Source: Polyangiaceae bacterium (lineage in GTDB: Bacteria; Myxococcota_A; Polyangia; Polyangiales; Polyangiaceae). Taken from it: a DNA stretch of 57,001 nucleotides. The translations under genes and the position numbers were made by a program. The notes under the pieces are model-generated. The model made no database searches and had not been told where the DNA came from. It was given only the letters and a program-made list of their open reading frames with translations. Below are positions 35,807-44,998 of the stretch, piece by piece (position 1 is the first letter of the stretch; the number at the start of each line of letters is the position of its first letter). Location: assembly GCA_013214025.1 (NCBI GenBank), contig JABSRN010000063.1, positions 1 through 57,001 of the forward strand, read 5' to 3'.

Positions 35807-37723
35807 TCACTGTGTCGCTCCGCCGGGCTCGACGATTGTCAGGTGCCGACCGGTCTCCAGGGACGGATAGGAACTGGTGCGTCCACTGGGCCACAATACC
35901 TCCAATTGCACCGTGGTCGAGCTAGAGGTCCCGAAGTGCAGCGAAAGACTGCTGGTGGAAGCAGCGGTTCCGTTGCCGGAAGCGACATCTCGGCGAAGTT
36001 CGCGGGCTTGCCCGTCGACGATAACACGGAGGTTCACCCGGGCACCGATGGCATCCCGGGTCGAGCGGTAATTGCCGTTGGGCGTATCGCTGCCTACCAA
36101 ATGTAGTGAGAGCCCGTTTCCGCTCCAGCGGGCGAGTCCAGGGTTCACGAGCAACTGGGGCGGGGCTCTGAGGTAGACGACGAAGAGATCGCGGAAGCCG
36201 TCGCGATTCCAGTCAGCACTCAGAGTGGCACGGGCGGCGCCTCGAAGGTCGAGTCCCCAAGATGTCGCGACGTCGTTAGTGGTCGCCGCGTACAGGCCGG
36301 AGCCGAGCACACTGGCGGAGGCGACATGCAAATCTTCATCGCCGTTGTTGTCGAAGTCTTCCCAGCGCACCCCCCATGCCCGCTGTGCCTCGCAGCAGTC
36401 GTCTCGGGTAAACGACAGCGTCCCCGTATCGCTCCAGCTGTTTCGGTAAAAGTCGCTAGGACCGAAGTCCGATACGTAAAGATCGAGGTCGCCGTCATGG
36501 TCCGGATCTGCGACGGCAATGCCCATGGCGAGCGGGCTCGACTTGCCAAAGTCGCTCGGGAAATCGTAGCTGATCATTCGAAATCCCAGCCAGTCGCCGT
36601 CGCTGTTAGCTCCGAGGTTGACGTAGATCATGTCGCTGTCGAGCGGGTCGTTGTACTTGTTCGTGACAATCAGATCCGGCCACAGATCGTTGTTCAAGTC
36701 CGCGAAGGCGACGGCGTTGGTGGAGCTAAATTCTCGCGTTTCCGTTACTGTTTCGCCGCTTTGGCTCTCCCAACCGCCGATCCCGTGTAGCGTGGTGCTG
36801 TCGACAAAAGCTCCGTCTTCGCGCCCGAGGTACAAGGTGTCGCGTTCGCCTGCTCGCGGCGGATCGACGAGATGGCTGGTGCCTCGATGGTGGCCGACGT
36901 AAAGATCGAGTCGTCCGTCGCGATTTACGTCAGCCCAGGCAGCGGTCAGACTGCGGGCCAATAGTTCATCGTTGTGTTCAGCGATGCCGAGACCGTGTTG
37001 TGGGTCTTCGGTGAGGGGCGTCGGATCGGTGCTTGCCGTCACATCCGTGAATGTCAACGTGCCTGACTCGATATACTGATTCTGATACAGCACGTTCCCG
37101 CCGCCGTAGCAGACGAGGAATAAATCGATGTCTCCATCGTTGTCGTAGTCCGCCGCGATTGCCCCGCTCGATGGTCGAGGCACACCGTCGAAATCTAGCT
37201 CTCGAAGTGTCCGGTCGCCGCGGGCCGATATGTTCTCGAACAATCGAGATACACCGTTGTGGACGAGAAACAGATCGGGAAAGCCGTCGTCGTTCAGATC
37301 GGTGAAGACCCCGCCGGGACCGTGCTGATGCTCGTAGGGCTCTCCGGTACTACCGGCGTAATCCTGGAGCCCCAAGTCGGCGGCGATGTCGATAAATCGG
37401 GGGGAGGGAAGGGCTACCGCCGGGCCGCTATCGGTGGGCGCGGTCTCGCCGCTGGCGTCGAAGGCGGCGTCCGTGGTGTCAGGCCGGCGGAGACCGGATT
37501 CCGTGACTGCGGCGTCGACGGATGGTGCGCCCGGTTGCGTCCCCCATGGCGCAGGGGACTGCGTCGCGAGCGTGGGATGAGGGACATCGTAGTCATGGCG
37601 GCCCTCGTTGCGGCTTTCTCCAGCGAGCCGGCTCTCGTTCGCCCCGCGGCCGTCCGTGAAGCCGTCACAAGCACAGCAAAGGAACAGGACTAGAAAACAT
37701 CGGAAGCCGGTGCGGCTCTGCAT
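35807..37723 (-). CDS. FG-GAP repeat protein with C-terminal ASPIC/UnbV domain
   Basis: Start 37723 is chosen for the AGGAGG directly upstream; ATGs at 37738 and 37792 are in frame. The N-terminus is a short hydrophobic signal ending LFLCCAC, an imperfect lipobox (Cys19). After a ~110-residue linker the protein has several FG-GAP/VCBS loops (DLNDDGFPDLFLVHNG, DYDNDGDIDLFLVCYG, DVNRDGRLDLYVGHHRG, DPDHDGDLDLYVSDFG, DWNRDGFRDLFVVYL), which bind calcium in a propeller. The last ~90 residues match the ASPIC/UnbV domain (AIGARVNLRVIVDGQ...LHFGTSSSTTVQLEVLWPSG). Total 638 residues. It is exposed at or beyond the outer membrane; function unknown. It is divergent from the sulfotransferase gene, with a 113-bp shared promoter region. 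Confidence 0.88.
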   Translation of the reverse strand: MQSRTGFRCFLVLFLCCACDGFTDGRGANESRLAGESRNEGRHDYDVPHPTLATQSPAPWGTQPGAPSVDAAVTESGLRRPDTTDAAFDASGETAPTDSGPAVALPSPRFIDIAADLGLQDYAGSTGEPYEHQHGPGGVFTDLNDDGFPDLFLVHNGVSRLFENISARGDRTLRELDFDGVPRPSSGAIAADYDNDGDIDLFLVCYGGGNVLYQNQYIESGTLTFTDVTASTDPTPLTEDPQHGLGIAEHNDELLARSLTAAWADVNRDGRLDLYVGHHRGTSHLVDPPRAGERDTLYLGREDGAFVDSTTLHGIGGWESQSGETVTETREFSSTNAVAFADLNNDLWPDLIVTNKYNDPLDSDMIYVNLGANSDGDWLGFRMISYDFPSDFGKSSPLAMGIAVADPDHDGDLDLYVSDFGPSDFYRNSWSDTGTLSFTRDDCCEAQRAWGVRWEDFDNNGDEDLHVASASVLGSGLYAATTNDVATSWGLDLRGAARATLSADWNRDGFRDLFVVYLRAPPQLLVNPGLARWSGNGLSLHLVGSDTPNGNYRSTRDAIGARVNLRVIVDGQARELRRDVASGNGTAASTSSLSLHFGTSSSTTVQLEVLWPSGRTSSYPSLETGRHLTIVEPGGATQ

Positions 37724-37836
37724 CGCCCTCCTATGCATGGGTTCAGAGTAGCGCCAGCCAGAGAAAATCCCAAGCTCCCTGGCGGAACGCATCGCCCGAT
37801 TGTGCCCGCCGGGCGATCACGTATAGTCGGGGCACT

Positions 37837-38550
37837 GTGGTCCGGGGGCAGAAATTCTTGTTCATCCATCTGCACAAGACGGGGGGCCAGTTCGTGCGCG
37901 AGCTCATGCTCGAACACATGCCCGGTACCGAAGATGTAGGGTATCATTACCCGCGGCGTCTCACTCCCGAGGCGGACCGGGAACTGCCCGTCATCGGCTT
38001 CGTGCGCAACCCCTGGGCTTGGTACGTTTCCTGGTACTCCTTCAATGCTAGAGCACCGATGAAGAATCCGTTGTTCCGTGTGTTGTCCCAGCGAGGCAAG
38101 AATGGATTTGATAAAACCGTGCGTCACTTGCTCGCGCTTGGTGCTGACACTCACCGGGCCCGGCTGCTGCGCGAACGTCTGGATATTGTGTTGCCCGATA
38201 CCCTCGAAGGCAACCGCGGGATTGGGCTAACACGGCCGTGTATGGCGAAGTTCGAGGACCCCAGCATCGGCTATTATTCGTGGCAGTTTCAGCGCATGTT
38301 TGGTGTGGGCACTGAGCTAGAAGATCTCGCGCGCATCGGACGGACCGAGAACCTGCGCGGGGATCTGCTTCGGCTACTCACCGCGTTGCACATCCCGCTG
38401 GGTGAGAGCGCTCAAAGTTTTCTGGAAAGCGCCGGAAACCGCAACACCTCGGAGCACCGCCCCTACCAGGAATACTACGATGCGGGTTTGCGCGACGAGG
38501 TCCGACGCCAGGACGCCTATCTAATCGATCGGTACGGTTATGAATTCTGA
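37837..38550 (+). CDS. Sulfotransferase family protein
   Basis: Starts at GTG 37837, 237 residues. The PAPS-binding 5'-phosphosulfate loop is LHKTGGQF near the N-terminus (Lys14), and the 3'-phosphate motif is GFVRNPWAWYVSWYS. Cytosolic sulfotransferases of this group move sulfate from PAPS to hydroxyl groups of carbohydrates, lipids or proteins. The acceptor is unknown. The end overlaps the sulfatase start by 11 bp, so translation is coupled. It opens a run of four genes that holds a second, unlike sulfotransferase. Confidence 0.85.
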   Translation: MVRGQKFLFIHLHKTGGQFVRELMLEHMPGTEDVGYHYPRRLTPEADRELPVIGFVRNPWAWYVSWYSFNARAPMKNPLFRVLSQRGKNGFDKTVRHLLALGADTHRARLLRERLDIVLPDTLEGNRGIGLTRPCMAKFEDPSIGYYSWQFQRMFGVGTELEDLARIGRTENLRGDLLRLLTALHIPLGESAQSFLESAGNRNTSEHRPYQEYYDAGLRDEVRRQDAYLIDRYGYEF

Positions 38551-40141
38551 AGGCCGGCCAAACATCATCCTGTTTGTCGCCGAGGGGCACAACGCGGACG
38601 TGATGGGCGTCTACGGTAACACCATCGTTGAGACGCCGGCTTTGGACCGCCTGGCACGGAGTGGCCGAAGCCTTTCTCATTGTTACGCAGCGTCGCCCCT
38701 CTGTGTGCCGGCGCGGCTTTCGATGTTGACCGAACGTTACGTCAGCGACATCGGCGTCTGGAATAATTTTTTTACCCTGCCGTCCAATGACGTGCCGACG
38801 CTACCGCGTGTGCTCAGCGATCTCGGTTACGACTGTTACCTGGCGGGCCGCATGCACCTGGAAAAGGATCGTGACTACGGCTTCACCAAGTTACTCCCGG
38901 AGTACGAAGACCATACGGATATCAAGACTTGTGAAGGAGTGCGGCGGCACCCCCGCGACCTCAACCCCTTGCCGGATCGCTGGCGCAGATTTCGCCGGCG
39001 CTTTGCCCCTAGCCGACAGGCGGGCGAGCGAAATCGAGACCTCGAAATTACCGAAGCTGCCCAGGCGTTCCTCCGGGAGCGTCAGCAGGCGAGTGAGGAC
39101 GATAACTCACGCCCTTTCTTTCTCGTGGTGGGTTTCGATGGGCCCGCGTCTCCGTTCCGACCGCACCCGGACGTTTATGAAAAGTATCTGGATCGGGTGG
39201 AGCCGCCGCGCGCCCCGCCTCCGGAGTTTTCGTCGCTGACGACGAACTACCAGCAGATAGCCAGAGGAGACGGTTTCGAATTCGCGACGCCGAAAGAAAT
39301 GAAGAAGGGCCGTGCCGCCTACTACGCATCTGTGGAAGAGCTGGATGCACACGTGGGCAGCATTTTGGATTTGGCCCGTCTGGACGAGACAGCCGTTCTC
39401 TACACGTCCGACCACGGAGAGGGCCTGGGAGAACACGGCTTTTGGAAGAAAAGCACGATGTTCGACAGTTCGGTGCGAGTGCCCCTCATTGTCGCGCTGC
39501 CGGGACTGAGTGGCAGCTGGTTGCCGGAATCGCGCGTCTGCTCCGCCCTCGATATCAGCGCGACCATCCGCCAAGTTGCCGGAGATTCTGCTGGGCTGCC
39601 GGGGGCTCGGGGGCGCAGCCTCTTGCAGAAGACTGCGGAGGCAGGGGCTGCCCTGTCTCCGATAATTCGGGCCCGCTCAACCTACGGTGGCGGCTCAGAG
39701 CGCTAGAGCCCGTGGCTGACCGATGCTAACTCCCAGCAATCTCGCGCGACTGGAAGCTCGGCCGGAAGCGAACTGAGCCGTAGTGAGCACGAGTCAGCTC
39801 CAGCAGCGTCAGCTCCAGCAGCGTGGAGCCTCGTGCCCGGTGAAGGATCAGCGATTAGCGAATACTACGGTTTTCGCACTGTCACCGGATTTGTTATGTT
39901 TCGATCGGGACCGTGGAAATACGTGTACCATTCTCTGTCGCGGGGGGTCGAGCTGTACAACATGAACACGGATGCACTCGAACTACGGAACCTAGCCAAG
40001 GAGGCGGGGAACGAGACTATCAGCTCCAGTCTTCATTCAGCGATGTGCCGGGGTCTGGCGGAACATCCCGACCGCACTGAGCGCCGGTGCCGTGCCGAGT
40101 TCGTCGACATGCGCGTGAACCCTGGAGTGGTCCCGCTCTAG
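38540..40141 (+). pseudogene. Sulfatase interrupted by one in-frame TAG
   Basis: The first part (38540-39706, 388 residues) is a sulfatase: formylglycine site C55-V-P57-A-R59, YTSDHGEGLGEHGFWKKS with the second metal-ligand group, and VRVPLIV. A TAG at 39704-39706 stops it. In the same frame, with no further stop, the sequence continues through about 45 low-complexity residues (Ser/Ala/Pro-rich, containing a 15-bp tandem duplication) into a normal sulfatase C-terminus: SEYYGFRTVTGFVMFRSGPW followed by KYVY and ELYNMNTDALELRNLA. The usual N-terminal metal Asp pair is E15-G16 instead. The real C-terminus is lost: the last five residues (GVVPL) come from the 31-bp repeat at 40123. Nonsense mutation plus insertion is the simplest view. 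Activity is doubtful. Confidence 0.8.
39794..39823 (+). repeat. 15-bp tandem duplication in the sulfatase gene
   Basis: TCAGCTCCAGCAGCG is perfectly repeated and encodes SAPAA twice within the low-complexity stretch that separates the two sulfatase halves. Confidence 0.85.
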
Positions 40142-40153
40142 CGGACAGTGATC
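40123..40153 (+). repeat. 31-bp repeat, copy 1 (likely mobile-element end)
   Basis: A 31-bp sequence starting TGGAGTGGTCCCGCTCTAGC is identical to the reverse complement of 55554-55584. It contains a CCGCT/AGCGG dyad. Its start (TGGAGTGGTCCC) resembles the IS3 end at 33921 (TGAAGTGGACCC). It provides the final GVVPL-stop of the sulfatase and also the GTG start used by the next gene. Confidence 0.9.
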
Positions 40154-40663
40154 CTGTCGGCACGACTACTGGCCGATGGGCAAACCCTGGAGCTGACCTT
40201 CACTCAGTCGAGTTGTGTGCCGCCGACGGTCGATCCATCAGCCTTCCGATTGAGCGTCGGCAACACGCAGTACAACTACTACAGCTACTACAGCTCTGGG
40301 TTCAGCTACTACACGTACTATTACGACTATTTCTTGCCGGCCATCGCGGCGCTTCCGGAGCAACCGGAAGGCTCAAGTGTCGAGGCTACGTTGGCGACGC
40401 CTATTGATATTTCCGCCGTCTGTGCGCAGCTGGAGAGTTTCAGTCAGGACTGGCAATCGCTGGGTGGTCTGTACTTGCACTACCGCTCTCCGGGGCCGGA
40501 CATTGTGAACAGTTCGTCCGGCGCCCCATTGACGGATCTCGCCGCATGGTGGGTCGACTATTCGGTGGATGCGGGGAACCCGGAGCCGGTCGGTGGCGAA
40601 TCGTTGCAGGCACCACAAGCAGTCTTGGTCGATGTGAATTGCGACGTCGACGGCGGCGTCTGA
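40148..40663 (+). CDS. Tyr-rich protein of unknown function
   Basis: A 171-residue frame starts at GTG 40148, inside the 31-bp repeat. It begins like an immunoglobulin-like beta-domain (LLADGQTLELTF...VDPSAFRLSVG), then has 11 Tyr in 20 residues (positions 42-61: YNYYSYYSSGFSYYTYYYDY). The remainder has acidic and Trp/Tyr residues. No signal peptide is visible. Because the start lies within a likely mobile-element end, the true N-terminus (perhaps with signal) may have been lost. The stop is immediately followed by the ATG of the second sulfotransferase gene. I recognise no family. The Tyr cluster next to sulfotransferases suggests, without proof, a sulfation target. Confidence 0.55.
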   Translation: MILSARLLADGQTLELTFTQSSCVPPTVDPSAFRLSVGNTQYNYYSYYSSGFSYYTYYYDYFLPAIAALPEQPEGSSVEATLATPIDISAVCAQLESFSQDWQSLGGLYLHYRSPGPDIVNSSSGAPLTDLAAWWVDYSVDAGNPEPVGGESLQAPQAVLVDVNCDVDGGV

Positions 40664-41494
40664 ATGATCGTCGTCACCGGCACCAAACGCTCGGGCACGA
40701 GCATGTGGATGCAGATTTTGAACGCCGCGGGGTTTACGCCATTCGGTGAAGCCTTTCCGTTGCGCTGGAAGGAAAATTTCGGCGAGCTCAATCCCGAAGG
40801 TTTCTACGAGTCGCTACTACGGAACGGCATCTACTACGCCACCAATCCGCACCCTCAAACCGGCCAGTACTTCTTGCCGGAGCAGGTGGAAAAACACGCA
40901 GTGAAGGTGTTCATCCCGGGAGTCGTGCGGACCGAACGCGCGTACCTAGGACGTGTGCTCACTACCGTGCGTCAGTTCCGTGAATACGAGGCCTCGGCCA
41001 ACCGACTGTACGCCATCGAGGACAAGAAGCGCCTGCCGGAGGAAATTCCGCCGAGACTACCCTCCGCGCTTGAGTGGTGGCGGGACAATTTCGCGATCAT
41101 TCGCGACGTCGGCGTTCGGGGTTATCCCGCTCACTTTCAGTCCTACGACAGTCTGCTCAAGGATCCCGAGAAGGCCGTGAGGGCTGTGCTGTCGTGGATT
41201 GGTGAGGGCGACGTGAAGGAAGCCGTGGCCGCGGTCAAGACGGAGCTACGCACGTTCGAGCGCCCAGAGGGAGGCACCGCTATTTCTGATGAGTACGCTG
41301 AGGTCTTCGACGATCTGTACGATCACATCGACCAGCAGAAGGCGCTTGAGCCGAGCTTTCTCAAGAAGCTGAACGCCATTCAGGTACGCTTAGCTCCAGT
41401 GTTCGCCGAACAGATCCGCGCGATGGATGCTCACCTGCGATCCCAGGGTCGTTTGGCGTCTGGCGTGACAGCGGCAGTAACCGCACCGGCCTGA
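40664..41494 (+). CDS. P-loop sulfotransferase-like protein
   Basis: 276 residues, starting at the ATG that abuts the TGA of the Tyr-rich gene. The N-terminal loop VTGTKRSGTSMWMQIL is the 5'-phosphosulfate-binding P-loop of sulfotransferases. The middle has GYPAHFQSYDSLLKDPEKAVRAVLSWIGE, the usual segment for members acting on proteins or lipids. It is not closely similar to the first sulfotransferase at 37837. It would use PAPS in the cytoplasm. Last gene of the run, followed by an intrinsic terminator at 41559. Confidence 0.8.
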   Translation: MIVVTGTKRSGTSMWMQILNAAGFTPFGEAFPLRWKENFGELNPEGFYESLLRNGIYYATNPHPQTGQYFLPEQVEKHAVKVFIPGVVRTERAYLGRVLTTVRQFREYEASANRLYAIEDKKRLPEEIPPRLPSALEWWRDNFAIIRDVGVRGYPAHFQSYDSLLKDPEKAVRAVLSWIGEGDVKEAVAAVKTELRTFERPEGGTAISDEYAEVFDDLYDHIDQQKALEPSFLKKLNAIQVRLAPVFAEQIRAMDAHLRSQGRLASGVTAAVTAPA

Positions 41495-41558
41495 TATCGG
41501 CTCGGTCTCGTAATTTAAAACGCGGACCAGACTGGCGTTAGCTCCCCTTTACGCGTCG

Positions 41559-41586
41559 GGCCCGCGTCCGGGCCGCTTTATTTTTT
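41559..41586 (+). terminator. Intrinsic terminator after the sulfotransferase run
   Basis: Stem GGCCCG (41559-41564) / CGGGCC (41569-41574), loop CGTC, followed by the T-rich tract TTTATTTTTT (41577-41586). It lies 65 bp past the stop at 41494 and fits a rho-independent terminator. Confidence 0.65.
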
Positions 41587-42184
41587 AGAGGGTGCCCTCG
41601 GGCGCTAACCGGCTAGTGCGTAAAGATTTGCCATTTGTCGGAGTGCCATTTGTCGGAGTGTCATCTGCGCGCCTGTGTAACCGACCGTTGGTACGTTGCT
41701 GAGGCAGTCTTCGGTATGAATGCTCTGAGACCGGGGCGACAATCTCGCTTCCGGGAAACGGCATCCACACGTTCGAAGTAAAGTCCTTAGGGGTGCCGTG
41801 GAAGTCGACTGCGTACGCTTGATCTGTATTGACGGTGCGAAGATCGTAGCTGACGCCGCTCAAACCCCCATTGGCTGAGGGAAAGAAGTCCATGCGGCCG
41901 AGCGCTGTACGCGCTGGTTGCGAAAATGGCGTTCGCGGAGATGAGCTGAAACCCGCCAGCGTCGCCGGTGTGGCAGATTCCGATCCGGTGGTGGGTCCTC
42001 TTATCGTGATACGCGCGGACTCGCTTCCGTGCCCGTCGGCGATGCGCTGCCCGTCGGGGTAGGTACCTGCCGCTATCACCAAGGTGTAGCCTGGCGAGAG
42101 CGTATCGAAGAGTGTTCGATAGTCGCCGGGGTTGGCGTTGATATTTGCGCCTAGGGCCTCACTGCCGCTCCCGAAAACCAGCGA
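41585..42184 (-). pseudogene. Remnant of a parallel beta-helix (pectate lyase/chondroitinase-like) protein
   Basis: The minus-strand frame reads NPGDYRTLFDTLSPGYTLVI then AAGTYPDGQ...ITIRGPTTG, the N-terminal pattern of right-handed beta-helix proteins (GDTLVIAAGTY... ITIRGP). In-frame stops lie just upstream (TAG at 42185-42187), there is no signal peptide or good start, and the C-terminal part turns into low-complexity sequence made by a 15-bp tandem duplication (41630-41659). Only about one rung set remains. It is read as a decayed gene. Confidence 0.6.
41630..41659 (+). repeat. 15-bp tandem duplication
   Basis: GCCATTTGTCGGAGT occurs twice in tandem (41630-41644, 41645-41659), inside the beta-helix remnant. 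Confidence 0.85.
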
Positions 42185-42581
42185 CTAGCCTCCCTATCTG
42201 CGGCGCCGACTGGCAGACGTTCGGGCGAGGCGCAGCTTCCTGCTGAGTCCGGAACTGACGAAGGCCGCCAAGGCAATCTCGCTCGCACTACTATCCTTGG
42301 TGGGAATTTCTGTCCGGAATATCCTTGAAGCGCAGCCTTTGGGTCGTCTCGCAACGGTCGCGCGCCTCGCAGCCCGTTTCGAGTCGAAATTGACCGGTAT
42401 TTAAGTGCGCGGCCGCGACTCAGCCGAGACCCATTGGCGCTGCAGCGTGTTCCGATTCAACATCGATACGCCCACCGTCTCAATTCGTCCCGCCTCTCAT
42501 TTTGCGACAGCCTAGGCTGGGTAGCACGCTGACAAATCGTGGGTCTGCGTTTTGGTCTCTCACTTGCATATATGGGAGCGC

Positions 42582-43406
42582 ATGCCTCGAACACAAGCCG
42601 ATAAAGACCATAATCCTCTGCCTAAAACTGCGAGTTACCCCCGAGCACCGTCGCGGACGGTCGCACAGGCGTTCAAATCTCGGATTTTTCGTTCGGCTCT
42701 CTGGAATCGAATCGGGAAGGATCGGGACGAACTAGCGCACTGGCGCGGCGTGACGAAAAACATCATTGGTTGGTACGAAGGACGGGCAGCGTTTCGCCTA
42801 CCGTTTCCAACCAGCCACGAAAAAGTGACCAGGTTTGATCTGCGGACGAACGCAATCATGACGTACATTTTAGCCGAAACTCATCACGCAAGCTACCTGA
42901 CTGACCTGCAATTGGATCGTGGAGCCTTCCGTGGGGAACGGGTGGCGGACATCGGATCGGGCCCGTTCCCGACACTCTTGGTGTTTGAGGGATGCGAACG
43001 CTACGGTATCGATCACTTGATGAACCGCTACGGCGAAATCGGCTTTCCTTTGGCGAGGTACGGTGCCGAACAGCACTTCATAAACGCCAAGTCGGAGAAT
43101 ATTCCTCTGGAGGACAACTTCTTTGATGTGGTGCTTTCCCGCAACGCTCTGGACCACGTGGACGACTTCGAGACGACGTGTTGCGAGTTGCGCCGCGTTC
43201 TGAAGCCAGAGGGCATGCTGCACTTGCTCTTGAACTATCACTTGCCCACACGGAGCGAGACCCAAGAGTTGAGCGACGAACGCGTCCTGGACACTCTGGG
43301 TAGCCTCGATATTCGCAAGGTATCCGAGCAACGAAACGCCTGGGGTTTCGATGGGGGAACAACCGTACTTTGGTCGACCCACCCGGAACGTATAGTTGCT
43401 GGATGA
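42582..43406 (+). CDS. Class I SAM-dependent methyltransferase
   Basis: ATG 42582 is preferred (GGGAG shortly upstream) over an in-frame TTG at 42552; 274 residues. The N-terminal ~115 residues are basic and of unknown role. The Rossmann core has motif I VADIGSGPF, an acidic residue after strand 2, and the Methyltransf_11 pattern LEDNFFDVVLSRNALDHVDD followed by ELRRVLKPEGMLHLLLNYHLP. The substrate cannot be predicted. About 400 bp of mostly empty sequence lie upstream; the gene precedes the GAF histidine kinase (89-bp gap to its preferred start). Confidence 0.8.
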   Translation: MPRTQADKDHNPLPKTASYPRAPSRTVAQAFKSRIFRSALWNRIGKDRDELAHWRGVTKNIIGWYEGRAAFRLPFPTSHEKVTRFDLRTNAIMTYILAETHHASYLTDLQLDRGAFRGERVADIGSGPFPTLLVFEGCERYGIDHLMNRYGEIGFPLARYGAEQHFINAKSENIPLEDNFFDVVLSRNALDHVDDFETTCCELRRVLKPEGMLHLLLNYHLPTRSETQELSDERVLDTLGSLDIRKVSEQRNAWGFDGGTTVLWSTHPERIVAG

Positions 43407-43495
43407 GCGCAGTTGCGAATAGCCTAATTTAGGTCATGCGGCTCAGTCCTTCACGCGGTACACTCCAGGACGATTCTGGAGAGGGGCTGGCGTCC

Positions 43496-44995
43496 ATGTC
43501 AAATAGCGAAGCGGTGCAGGAGACGGAGCTGATGCGTCTCCAATTGAGCGTTCTGGAGTTGACCGCGAAAGGAGCCAGTCTCAAGGACGTCCTGTCGACG
43601 GCGTGTGTGGCGGTGGAGGGGGTATTGTCCGGTTGCGCGTGTTCGGTCTTGCTGCTGCAGCCGGATTCAGTGTCACTCGGCCAGGCAGTGGGCCCCAGTC
43701 TCCCCCAAGAGGCTCTAGATGCGTTGAATGGCTTGGTTATTGGGCAACTCTCCGGGTCTTGTGGCACGGCAGCGTTCACGCGTGAGCCGGTATTCGTAAC
43801 CGACACGGCGACGGACGTTCGATGGTCGGCCGACGCGTTTCAGCTATTTGCCGCTGAATTTGGAGTGGGTGCCTGCTGGAGCATGCCATTTTTTACAAGC
43901 AAGCGAGACCTCCTCGGCACCTTCGCGGTTTCCAAGACCCAAGCGAGTCACCCGTCCGAGCGCGCTAGAGAGAGTTTGGCCTGTGCTGCCCACCTAGTCG
44001 GCATTGTTGTGGAACGTAGGAATGTTGACCGTGATCTTCGTGAACTCAACGACCAGCTAGAAGCGCGGGTTGTAGAGCGTACGGTCCGACTGCAATCGGA
44101 GATCAGCAATCGGGAAGCCGTGGAAGTTCAGCTCCGACACGCCCAGCGGCTGGAAGCCGTGGGCGAACTCGCCGCTGGCATTGCCCATGAGATTAACACG
44201 CCGATCCAGTATGTAGGCGACAGCGTCGAATTCATGGGTAACGCCTTTGCAGAACTCAAGGGGATGTTGGAAGTCAAGCCGTCCGGTGAAGACAGCGACT
44301 CTTTGCCAACGGTCCGAGAGCCGGCCGACGTCGGTTTCTTACTGGAGCAGTTCCCGCTCGCGTTGGCTCGGGCTTTTGACGGCGTGGAGAGGGTTGGCAC
44401 TTTAGTTCGGGCCATGAAGGAGTTCGGATACAAGGATGCACCAGAAAAGGCCCCGACCGATATCAATCGCGCCCTCCGAAATACTCTCCTGCTAGCCGGC
44501 AACACCATCCGAAATGTGGGGCGATTGCACGTCGATCTTGGGACTCTTCCGCTCGTGGTATGCAACCGTGGTGACATCAGCCAGGTTCTCCTCAATTTGA
44601 TCGTGAACGCGGCGGACGCCATTCGTAACCATAGGACGAGCGAAACTGGTGAGATATGGGCCATGACAAGACACAAGGGTGATTCGGTAGTCATCACGAT
44701 TCGAGATAACGGGTGCGGTATTTCTCAAGATATTACTGACCGCGTGTTTGACCCCTTCTTCACTACCAAAGATGTCGGCGAAGGGATGGGACAGGGCCTC
44801 GCGATCGCGCAGACTATCGTCACCGTGCGGCATAAGGGTGAGATTTCGTTTTCGACGACACCGGGCAGTGGCACCGCGTTCGTTGTGACCCTACCGGTTG
44901 ACGGCACCACTGTAGGCGTCAACCCGGATTCGGCCGCCCCGGCCAACGATGACAATAGCTCTGATCTGGACGGCGGCACCAGCGCGGCGGGATAG
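43496..44995 (+). CDS. GAF-domain sensor histidine kinase
   Basis: ATG 43496 is chosen because GGAGAGGGG lies 9 nt upstream; ATG 43436 would add 20 residues. The 499-residue cytosolic protein has a GAF domain (about 15-170), a coiled-coil linker (RDLRELNDQLEARVVERTVR), a HisKA-type helix with His231 in AAGIAHEINTPIQYV, and an ATPase with LLNLIVNAADAI, DNGCGI and EGMGQGLAIA. It resembles orphan myxobacterial kinases that pair with the regulator encoded 3 bp downstream. The acidic Asp/Asn-rich tail is uninformative. The GAF ligand is unknown. Confidence 0.88.
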   Translation: MSNSEAVQETELMRLQLSVLELTAKGASLKDVLSTACVAVEGVLSGCACSVLLLQPDSVSLGQAVGPSLPQEALDALNGLVIGQLSGSCGTAAFTREPVFVTDTATDVRWSADAFQLFAAEFGVGACWSMPFFTSKRDLLGTFAVSKTQASHPSERARESLACAAHLVGIVVERRNVDRDLRELNDQLEARVVERTVRLQSEISNREAVEVQLRHAQRLEAVGELAAGIAHEINTPIQYVGDSVEFMGNAFAELKGMLEVKPSGEDSDSLPTVREPADVGFLLEQFPLALARAFDGVERVGTLVRAMKEFGYKDAPEKAPTDINRALRNTLLLAGNTIRNVGRLHVDLGTLPLVVCNRGDISQVLLNLIVNAADAIRNHRTSETGEIWAMTRHKGDSVVITIRDNGCGISQDITDRVFDPFFTTKDVGEGMGQGLAIAQTIVTVRHKGEISFSTTPGSGTAFVVTLPVDGTTVGVNPDSAAPANDDNSSDLDGGTSAAG

Positions 44996-44998
44996 ATC

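Noticed and set aside
34117-39706. TAG recoding (for example pyrrolysine) suggested by in-frame TAGs in the transposase, sulfatase and small lipoprotein
   Set aside because: TAG is the normal stop of several intact genes here (at 3269, 4248, 28311, 33837), and the interrupted genes show other decay such as deletions and inserted sequence.
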